A program made the position numbers and the translations under genes. Below are positions 6,241-11,447 of a stretch of 11,447 bases of DNA, piece by piece (the stretch's first letter is position 1; every line of letters begins with the position of its first letter). The stretch covers positions 1 through 11,447 of the forward strand of contig CAJXMS010000050.1 of the NCBI GenBank assembly GCA_913056475.1, given 5' to 3'. The notes beneath the pieces were generated by a model, which saw only the letters and a list, made by a program, of their open reading frames with translations, had not been told where the DNA came from and did not search any database. The stretch comes from an uncultured Bacteroidota bacterium (GTDB lineage: Bacteria; Bacteroidota; Bacteroidia; Flavobacteriales; Schleiferiaceae).

Positions 6241-8430
6241 TTAATAAAAGCGCACCCGATTATCTTCTATCTGCGCGTCTTCTTTTAGGGAAGAAAAGAT
6301 TTGCTGGCTGGCCACATTTTCCATTTCTGTAGCCAAGCGCTGTTGTTCTGCCTGGTAGTCACTGAGGCCCTCTGCATTGCTCCGGCGTGCTATCCGCATT
6401 AAGTACACCCCCCTATCTCCTTCCAGGATGGGAGAGATCACATTGATAGGCAAGCCCGTAGCCGCACCCAGCGGTAAGGGTTCCGTACCATAACCACTTA
6501 AATTGCTGGTAGCAAAGGTGATGTTCTGGCTTTCTACTCCTTTATCCACCCCCGCGGCCCACTGCTGGATATTGTCCCCTTCCGGCGCAGCTTTTTTCAA
6601 CTTGTCCCGGAGCGCAGCCGCTTTCTTTTCTTTAATCACCTTGGTGATCACCTGTTCTCTCACCTGCTCCAGGGGTTTATAGCCCTCTTTATATGCCGCC
6701 GTGAGGGTGGCTACGATATAGGCGCTGCGCTCCTGAGAGAAAAGTTCTACATCATTGGTTTTGGTCTCTTCTTCAAAGGCCCAGCGCACAATTTCCCGGT
6801 TGCTCCCTATTCCCAGAAGCTGCTCCTGGCTAGGCTCCACCGCAGTGACGGGCCTGGCATTATATCCCCCTTGCTGGGCTGCTTCGGCAAAGGATAGCTC
6901 CCCGGAAGCCTGGGAGGCAAAACGGGTTGCCTCTTCATATACACTGTCCCGCGTAGCTTCTCCGGGCTCAATGTCGCGCTTAATGTTTACCAGCCGCCAT
7001 GCATCATTGCTACCGGCCTGATCTTGGATGTGAATGACGTGAAAGCCAAAACGGCTAAAAACCAACCCCACATCTCCCGTTTCATTGAGGAAAGCAAAGC
7101 GAGAAAAAGGAGCCACCATCCGCTCACGGGTAAACCACCCGAGGGCTCCTCCTTTTACTTTACTGCCTGGATCATCCGAGAGTTCCTGGGCCGCTTGTCC
7201 AAATCCGGTCGTGTCCTCTTTAAAGGCCGTAAAGAGGCTATCGGCCAGTTTCTGAGCATCCTGAGGCGCCCTTTGGGATTGGCTTTGTCCTTGGTTTGCT
7301 CCCTGGTAAGAGATCAGGATATGCCGGGCCTTAACCGAATCAGGTACCGTGGTTCTATCGCTCACCTTAGTAAGGGTATAGGTACCCTGGCTTACGTAAG
7401 GCCCGTATACTTCCCCGGTATCCATTTGGGGTACTAAGGTATCAAGAGGCGCCTCCATTTGCTCCGTGGTAAGGTAGCGCGCCCCCACCGGATAATCGCT
7501 TCTTCCTACCGCAAACAAAGAATCATCGGGCGCATTCTGGAAGGCTGGGAAAGTATCCGTTTGGCCACGGGCCGAAACTACCTCCTCCCGCAGGTAAGTC
7601 TGAAGCTCCTTCCGAATAGTGAGACTATCCGCAGCGGAAGGGTCCACCCGAAAGGTTACGTAGGCCAGATCGCGAAGCGCTTCACTTCGATAAGTCTTTT
7701 TATGATCTTCGTAATAAGCACGCAGATCGCGGTCATCATAGCTCACGGCCGAGTCGTCTAGGCTGTTGTAAGTAAGGCCAAAATAGCGGGCAGTGGCATT
7801 AACCTGCCGGCGCATGTAGAGCTCCTCGGCCAGTTTGGTAGGGTAATAAAAGCCCTTCTTTACCATATCTTGATACTTATTCTCCAGGGTTTGCTCGTAC
7901 ACATTCTTCTCAAAGTTTACCCACTGCCGATACATACGTCGCGCCTGGGGGTCACTTGAAGCCTGCTCGCGCAGATTGCGCACATACTGCCTAAAGAGGG
8001 AGGGACTAAACTGGCCGGTAACCTGGTCTTTAAAGTTAGGTTGATTTTGAATTTGCGGGTTTTGCTTGATCCGCTCGGTTATCTCTTCATTCGAAACCTG
8101 CACCCCTATTTCCTGAAAGCGGCGGTGAAGCAGTTCCTCTTGCAAAAACTCATTCCATACCCGGTTGGCGGCCTGCGTGCGGCTGGGCGTTTGCATTTGG
8201 GGGTTGTTTTGGGCCTGCGCCTGTAGCGTAGCCATTACCTCGTCTACCCTTTCGCTAAAGTCCTGATACTGTATCGCATGGCCATTTACGCTGCCCACTT
8301 CGGTTTGATTGCTTCTAAAAATTGAATTACCGGAAGAGAACAGGTCCGTCAGAATAAAGGCCAGCATTGCCAGGCCAATAACAATAAGGAGTAAGCCGGA
8401 ACGCTTTCTAATACGCTCTAAAGTAGCCAT
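6241..8430 (-). CDS. ppiD: PpiD/SurA-type periplasmic peptidyl-prolyl isomerase
   Basis: The 729-aa protein opens with a short basic cytoplasmic tail and one membrane anchor (MATLERIRKRSGLLL, hydrophobic to about residue 30), the usual Bacteroidota PpiD start. A SurA_N-like chaperone domain spans about 45-200. One parvulin (PpiC-type rotamase) domain lies at about 366-470, with VKARHILI, KGGALGWFTRERMV, PFSRFAF and FGFHVIHI all visible. A C-terminal region of about 480-729 includes a second partially parvulin-like or chaperone segment. The protein should act on the periplasmic face of the inner membrane, helping newly exported outer-membrane and secreted proteins to fold. Single-parvulin PpiD proteins often have weak isomerase activity and act mainly as chaperones, so catalysis is inferred from motifs only. 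The gene is alone on its strand here, with its own terminator and probably its own promoter. Confidence 0.93.
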   Translation of the reverse strand: MATLERIRKRSGLLLIVIGLAMLAFILTDLFSSGNSIFRSNQTEVGSVNGHAIQYQDFSERVDEVMATLQAQAQNNPQMQTPSRTQAANRVWNEFLQEELLHRRFQEIGVQVSNEEITERIKQNPQIQNQPNFKDQVTGQFSPSLFRQYVRNLREQASSDPQARRMYRQWVNFEKNVYEQTLENKYQDMVKKGFYYPTKLAEELYMRRQVNATARYFGLTYNSLDDSAVSYDDRDLRAYYEDHKKTYRSEALRDLAYVTFRVDPSAADSLTIRKELQTYLREEVVSARGQTDTFPAFQNAPDDSLFAVGRSDYPVGARYLTTEQMEAPLDTLVPQMDTGEVYGPYVSQGTYTLTKVSDRTTVPDSVKARHILISYQGANQGQSQSQRAPQDAQKLADSLFTAFKEDTTGFGQAAQELSDDPGSKVKGGALGWFTRERMVAPFSRFAFLNETGDVGLVFSRFGFHVIHIQDQAGSNDAWRLVNIKRDIEPGEATRDSVYEEATRFASQASGELSFAEAAQQGGYNARPVTAVEPSQEQLLGIGSNREIVRWAFEEETKTNDVELFSQERSAYIVATLTAAYKEGYKPLEQVREQVITKVIKEKKAAALRDKLKKAAPEGDNIQQWAAGVDKGVESQNITFATSNLSGYGTEPLPLGAATGLPINVISPILEGDRGVYLMRIARRSNAEGLSDYQAEQQRLATEMENVASQQIFSSLKEDAQIEDNRVRFY

Positions 8431-8483
8431 GTATAAGGGTTTGAATTTTTAAGGGTGCGAATATACGTATATGGTATTACAAT

Positions 8484-8497
8484 GCCCCTTTCGGGGC
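8484..8497 (-). promoter_or_regulatory. 5'-UTR stem-loop of ppiD (GNRA loop)
   Basis: On the minus strand GCCCC-GAAA-GGGGC is a perfect 5-bp stem capped by a GAAA tetraloop, a very stable RNA hairpin. If ppiD transcription starts just downstream of the -7 element at 8509-8516, this hairpin lies almost at the 5' end of the mRNA, about 50 bases before the ATG. Such 5' stem-loops can protect mRNA from decay; that role here is inference. Confidence 0.4.
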
Positions 8498-8508
8498 CGG
8501 CCTTCGGC

Positions 8509-8516
8509 CAAATGTA
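8509..8516 (-). promoter_or_regulatory. Candidate Bacteroidota -7 element for ppiD
   Basis: On the minus strand TACATTTG matches TAnnTTTG exactly, about 80 bases before the ppiD ATG. I see no clear TTTG at the -33 position. The predicted start near 8502 would fall in the adjacent GGCC hairpin and give an untranslated leader of about 70 bases. Confidence 0.4.
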
Positions 8517-8570
8517 TCCTGTCAGGCCAGGAGCCGTTTATCTAAAGCAGAATACATGAGCAAGGAACCA

Positions 8571-8595
8571 TGGGCACACCCGGGCACTGTGCCCA
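8571..8595. repeat. Overlapping palindromes GGGCAC / GTGCCC
   Basis: GGGCAC occurs twice (8572-8577 and 8582-8587), followed by one GTGCCC (8589-8594). The second copy forms a near-continuous palindrome, GGGCAC-T-GTGCCC, centred on 8588. The first copy can pair instead as TGGGCAC (8571-8577) with GTGCCCA (8589-8595). Alternatives are a dimeric regulator's operator or an RNA with two exclusive foldings. No matching site is seen elsewhere in the window. Confidence 0.4.
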
Positions 8596-8732
8596 CCAAA
8601 CAAACCAGTATGCCTGGCTGAAAGGCAAAATATTAACACCTTATCGTTGAAAATAGCGGTGACATCGAAAAGATATCAAGGCGATGGGCGGATAATTACT
8701 TAATTTGTCCACGTCTTTCAATAACAAACGCC

Positions 8733-10034
8733 ATGGAAGCTCTACAAACACACCAACCATCCAGCACGCCAGACCAGATCTCTGAAATGGACCGCCGGCT
8801 AGAAGCGATTAAAGAAATTCTGGTAGGCAACCAACTCGAACGCCTGGACCGCAAATACAAGGGACTTAACCAGCGCATGGAAAGTACCTCTGCGCACTTG
8901 ATTAGCCTGGTAGATGATCTCAGCAAGGAAATGGTTAAGCTTAAAAAAGAGCAAGACCAGTCTTTAAAACAAGAGCGCAAAGAACGTTTCAAGGAAAACG
9001 ACAACCTCCGCCAAGACCTGCACAAGGTGAGCAATAAAGCCCAAGAAAAGATGGCGGCGGCGCCGGCCCTAAGCGAGAGAACCCAGCGTATGGCGCGGCG
9101 TATTGAGGAATTGGAAAACCTCGCCCAAGCTTTTTCCCAAAAGCAAAAAGAAATGGCCCAAAAGCTTCGCAGTGAATGGAAAAACGACTTGAGCCAGCGC
9201 ATGGAACAGCAAGATAAAAAAAACCAGGCCAGCCGAAATGATATGCAAACCGACCTCCAGGGGCGTTTAAATAACCTGGAGCAAAGCATTGATCAAAAGC
9301 TTTCCCAGCAGGAAGAAAAGGTGGAGAGCAAAATTGAGCAGAACCAGTCCAAATTGCAGGAACTGGCCAGTGGGCTTTTGGGACACCAAAAACGCACCGA
9401 TGAACGGCTCAAAAACTATTGGGAAACGCTTAACCAAAAAATAAAGGCTTCCCAGGGCCCCGACCAAAAGACCCAGGCAGAACTAACCGCCCTAAAAGAC
9501 AGTAACGAGGCTTTACAGCGCAAAACCGAAGAGGAACTTTACGATATTCGACAGGCTCTCTATCAAAACCAAAGTCAGCAAAGCGAGCTGGAAAACGAGC
9601 TGACCCAGGTGATGGACAAACTGGCCTCCAAAGTATCCCAGCGCTTGAAGAAAAACGATGAGGAGATCAAAAACCTCAGCAAGCTACTCGACGAAAGCAA
9701 TAAGGCTCTGGCCCAAGCCCATCACGAGCAAGACCAGCGCATCCAGGAAAGCGAAGATACCACCCAAGAACTCCATAAGTTTTTGGAAAATGAACTAATG
9801 CCCCATCTGCAAGCCTCCAAAGAAGATCGCAAAAAGCTCGATCAAAAATTCGATGAGATGCAGGCGCATTTCGACCAAAAATTACGCGAAGTAAGTGCCC
9901 GCATGGAAGGTCGAATGGACGGCATGCTGCAGATGAAAGACCAGGAACAAGCAAAAGGACAGCAGGCCTGGCAGCAGCGGAAAAAAGATATCCAAGGAAC
10001 CCTCGAAAAGTTAAGCGATCTCCTCGATGACTGA
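8733..10034 (+). CDS. Long coiled-coil protein of unknown function
   Basis: The 433-aa protein is soluble-looking, with no signal peptide or membrane segment and no cysteine. It is extremely rich in Gln, Lys, Glu and Leu. From about residue 45 to the end it is almost entirely predicted helix with heptad-like spacing (for example RRIEELENLAQAF, GRLNNLEQSIDQKL, QSELENELTQVMDKL), so a long parallel coiled coil is likely. Residues 22-35 (RLEAIKEILVGNQL) resemble the N-terminus of the next protein (YEVLRELLMGDDL). The stop overlaps the next gene's ATG by 8 bp (10027-10034), so the two are probably translationally coupled. I recognise no named family; superficial likeness to SMC, tropomyosin or chemoreceptor rods reflects composition rather than homology. 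It may act as a scaffold or spacer for the next protein. Start ATG 8733 is the first in frame after the intergenic region. Confidence 0.85.
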   Translation: MEALQTHQPSSTPDQISEMDRRLEAIKEILVGNQLERLDRKYKGLNQRMESTSAHLISLVDDLSKEMVKLKKEQDQSLKQERKERFKENDNLRQDLHKVSNKAQEKMAAAPALSERTQRMARRIEELENLAQAFSQKQKEMAQKLRSEWKNDLSQRMEQQDKKNQASRNDMQTDLQGRLNNLEQSIDQKLSQQEEKVESKIEQNQSKLQELASGLLGHQKRTDERLKNYWETLNQKIKASQGPDQKTQAELTALKDSNEALQRKTEEELYDIRQALYQNQSQQSELENELTQVMDKLASKVSQRLKKNDEEIKNLSKLLDESNKALAQAHHEQDQRIQESEDTTQELHKFLENELMPHLQASKEDRKKLDQKFDEMQAHFDQKLREVSARMEGRMDGMLQMKDQEQAKGQQAWQQRKKDIQGTLEKLSDLLDD

Positions 10035-10836
10035 TCCAAAAAGCAAATACGAGGTACTCCGGGAACTCCTCATGGGAGATGACCTCCAGAAGCAGGAGGA
10101 AATGGACGGAGAGTTGCAACAGCTTCGTCAGGAAATTAAAGTCCGAGAAAAGCTGGAGCAGAACATAGAACCCATCTTAAGCGAGCGTATCCTGCGCCTC
10201 AAAAGGGAATTTCCGAAGGAGTTTGGGCCGGCCATGATGAAAGCTCTGGAAGAACAGAGCCGCGAAAACCCCCAGCAAATACGCGATATTCTCGGACCTC
10301 TGGTTACGGACATTGTGAAAGACTACCTGTCCAACCGCTGGTACAACCTTCGAGAAAAGCTGGGCTTTGTATCGCGGGAGCGCAAGGATCCCACCACGCT
10401 TTATACCGACCCGCCAGCTCACGAGGAAGCCAGCTCAACGGAGGACGCCCCTCAGCTAAATGATGTTTACGTGCTGGAAAACGAACATTTTCAAATTTTG
10501 GGCCATCAAAGTAAGTTTCCGGCAAATCAGGACGAACAGATACAAAAAGGGCTTCGTAAAATGGTAAAAGACCTAGTGCATGAAGCCATAGAGCACAACC
10601 AGCAAAGCATAGACTGGCACCACTACGACCACTACAAGGTTTACCTTATCACCTTTAAGCGCATTAGTGTAGCCTGCACAGTAGCGGGCGTACCCAGTAT
10701 GCGTTATAAACAGGAGCTGGAAGACCAGGTGATGGAATTTGCTAAAGACTACCTCCCCGAGATGCGAAAAGACGATGGTCCTTACAATCAAAAGCTGGCC
10801 CAGCGCTTCCTGGAGAATCATTTCCAACTCTTATGA
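10027..10836 (+). CDS. Helical N-terminus plus probable roadblock/longin-like domain protein
   Basis: The 269-aa protein lacks a signal peptide and membrane segment. Residues 8-60 form a charged helical region opening with YEVLRELLMGDDL. Residues 60-112 (EFPKEFGPAMMKALEEQSRENPQQ and ILGPLVTDIVKDYL among them) recall the segment that precedes OmpA domains in a group of cyanobacterial and Bacteroidota proteins often labelled cell envelope biogenesis protein OmpA, where the pattern is AL-x-P-x(n)-NP-x-x-L-x-D-x-L-x-P-x-x-G. After a polar linker (about 118-142), residues 143-245 alternate strand and helix (NDVYVLENEHFQILGH, a long helix, YKVYLITFKRISVACTVAG, a final helix), as in roadblock/longin-like folds. 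No OmpA peptidoglycan-binding domain follows. The family resemblance is from memory and moderate. Roadblock proteins often partner small GTPases, but no GTPase gene is in view. It overlaps the genes on both sides. Confidence 0.75.
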   Translation: MTDPKSKYEVLRELLMGDDLQKQEEMDGELQQLRQEIKVREKLEQNIEPILSERILRLKREFPKEFGPAMMKALEEQSRENPQQIRDILGPLVTDIVKDYLSNRWYNLREKLGFVSRERKDPTTLYTDPPAHEEASSTEDAPQLNDVYVLENEHFQILGHQSKFPANQDEQIQKGLRKMVKDLVHEAIEHNQQSIDWHHYDHYKVYLITFKRISVACTVAGVPSMRYKQELEDQVMEFAKDYLPEMRKDDGPYNQKLAQRFLENHFQLL

Positions 10837-11447
10837 TCCTGGAGCCTCACATCGAAAAGATACCCGCCAAGACCCTCAACCGGAGCGAGCAAAAACTGCT
10901 GCGCAAAAAACCTGGCTGGTTAAGCCAATCTTGGCAAAACGCGGCATCCCAAAAGGCCCTGCAGATGGCTTTGCGCTTAAGTCCCCCACCTGCCGAGGTA
11001 GATCGATGTCTGCAATTGGGCTGCCGCAATAGGACCCTTTTTAACCAGCTGTTGGAAACATATCCTGAGGCTTTTTTGATTGGAGTAGAGCTCAATCAGT
11101 ACAGCCTAAAAGAGACCCAACGCCTTATTCAATACCGGGAAGGTCATTGGCTCCTTTTGCAAGCCGCCCCACAGCGCTTAAACATGCCCAGTGCCAGTAT
11201 AGATCTTATTCACTGCCATTATTTGCTTCATCCCCACTCCGCGCTGCATAGGCAAGCCATTTTAAAAGAGGCCGTACGGGTGCTGAAGCCTGGCGGGAAG
11301 CTCCTTTTAAGCGATTTTATTACAGCGAGCATTTGGCACCCTCCCTTTTGGCGAGGCTTTGGGCGAAATCACCGCTATTCCTATATCGGTGATACCGAGA
11401 CCTGGCAGGAAACGCTTCCGGACCTCGGCATGAAAGTTAAGTCCCAA
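10833..11447 (+). CDS. Class I SAM-dependent methyltransferase (3' truncated by window edge)
   Basis: ATG 10833 overlaps the previous stop as ATGA, and the frame stays open for 205 codons to the window end. Residues 58-88 correspond to motif I and the following strand: DRCLQLGCRNRTLFNQLL, then FLIGVELN, where Glu86 is the expected ribose-binding acidic residue. Motif II-like SIDLIHCHYLLHPHS (122-136) and the post-motif EAVRVLKPGGKLLLSDF (146-162) are clear Methyltransf_11/25 features. The glycine-rich loop is unusual: LGCRNR in place of the common LGCGTG, so the second and third glycines are missing. That may reduce cofactor binding or mark a divergent subfamily. The substrate is unknown. An N-terminal extension of about 50 residues (MILEPHIEKI onward) precedes the Rossmann core. 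Overlap with the upstream gene places it in the same operon as the coiled-coil pair. Confidence 0.85.
   Translation, partial: MILEPHIEKIPAKTLNRSEQKLLRKKPGWLSQSWQNAASQKALQMALRLSPPPAEVDRCLQLGCRNRTLFNQLLETYPEAFLIGVELNQYSLKETQRLIQYREGHWLLLQAAPQRLNMPSASIDLIHCHYLLHPHSALHRQAILKEAVRVLKPGGKLLLSDFITASIWHPPFWRGFGRNHRYSYIGDTETWQETLPDLGMKVKSQ

Larger units (their letters stand above)
8431..8732. other. Divergent intergenic region rich in hairpins
   Basis: No credible protein gene is seen in these 302 bases between divergent ppiD and the coiled-coil gene. From left to right it holds: a 12-bp perfect palindrome ATATACGTATAT (8461-8472); a hairpin GCCCC/GGGGC (8484-8497) with a GAAA loop on the minus strand; a GGCC-TTC-GGCC hairpin (8499-8509); a -7-like element for ppiD (8509-8516); a TCCTG/CAGGA stem (8517-8532); and a GGGCAC/GTGCCC cluster (8571-8595). 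The part nearest the right-hand gene contains TTAATTTG (8700-8707), one mismatch from the TAnnTTTG consensus, with no clear -33 partner. The region must carry promoters for both directions and could also encode a structured RNA, which I cannot identify with any known family. Confidence 0.6.

Noticed and set aside
6755..7761. Three consecutive + strand open frames of 88-137 codons inside ppiD
   Set aside because: They lie wholly opposite the well-supported ppiD coding sequence, show no domain, and have no promoter-like or ribosome-binding context.
8513..8560. Possible signal-recognition-particle RNA, because of GTCAGG followed later by AAGCAG
   Set aside because: The invariant core (GTCAGG-x-CCGGAAGGAAGCAGC) is not present and the flanking helix is too short, so the likeness is superficial.
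8696..9289. A 197-codon open frame on the minus strand opposite the coiled-coil gene
   Set aside because: Its product is a Ser/Leu/Arg/Trp/Phe-rich string that mirrors the Lys/Glu/Gln codons of the coiled coil on the other strand, with no recognisable domain. It is a compositional shadow.
9676..10119. A 147-codon minus-strand open frame across the junction of the coiled-coil and roadblock-like genes
   Set aside because: It is antisense to two convincing overlapping genes and its protein has no family-like pattern.

Overview
The window reads as a chromosomal segment of a member of the Bacteroidota with roughly balanced GC. The evidence is a PpiD-type SurA_N/parvulin protein with the Bacteroidota-style N-terminus, a periplasmic TPR sensor kinase, a SatD/DUF3307 pair, weak or absent Shine-Dalgarno sequences, and two exact matches to the Bacteroidota -7 element TAnnTTTG. 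There are no rRNA or tRNA genes, CRISPR arrays, insertion sequences or phage genes.

Left part (1-3653, + strand): the 3' end of a SatD-like gene overlaps by 8 bp a DUF3307 membrane-protein gene, which is broken by an apparent one-base loss in a C run at 478-483. An intact NhaC-family Na+/H+ antiporter gene follows, then a gene for a secreted protein with a probable C-terminal beta-barrel and no recognised family.

Middle (3746-8430): a TPR-containing membrane histidine kinase (+) converges on ppiD (-), an inner-membrane-anchored periplasmic folding factor. The convergent gap holds a terminator for the kinase and a two-armed bidirectional terminator for ppiD. Upstream of ppiD is a roughly 300-bp divergent region rich in hairpins and palindromes, with a promoter-like element for ppiD.

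Right part (8733-end, + strand): three tightly overlapping genes. They encode a long soluble coiled-coil protein, a 269-aa protein with a helical N-terminus and a probable roadblock/longin-like C-terminal domain, and a class I SAM-dependent methyltransferase cut by the window edge. Overlaps of 8 bp and 4 bp point to one translationally coupled unit. The first two proteins share an N-terminal E-[IL]-L-x-G-x-x-L motif, so they may be related or interact. This operon is the best candidate here for an undescribed system, but its function cannot be read from the sequence.
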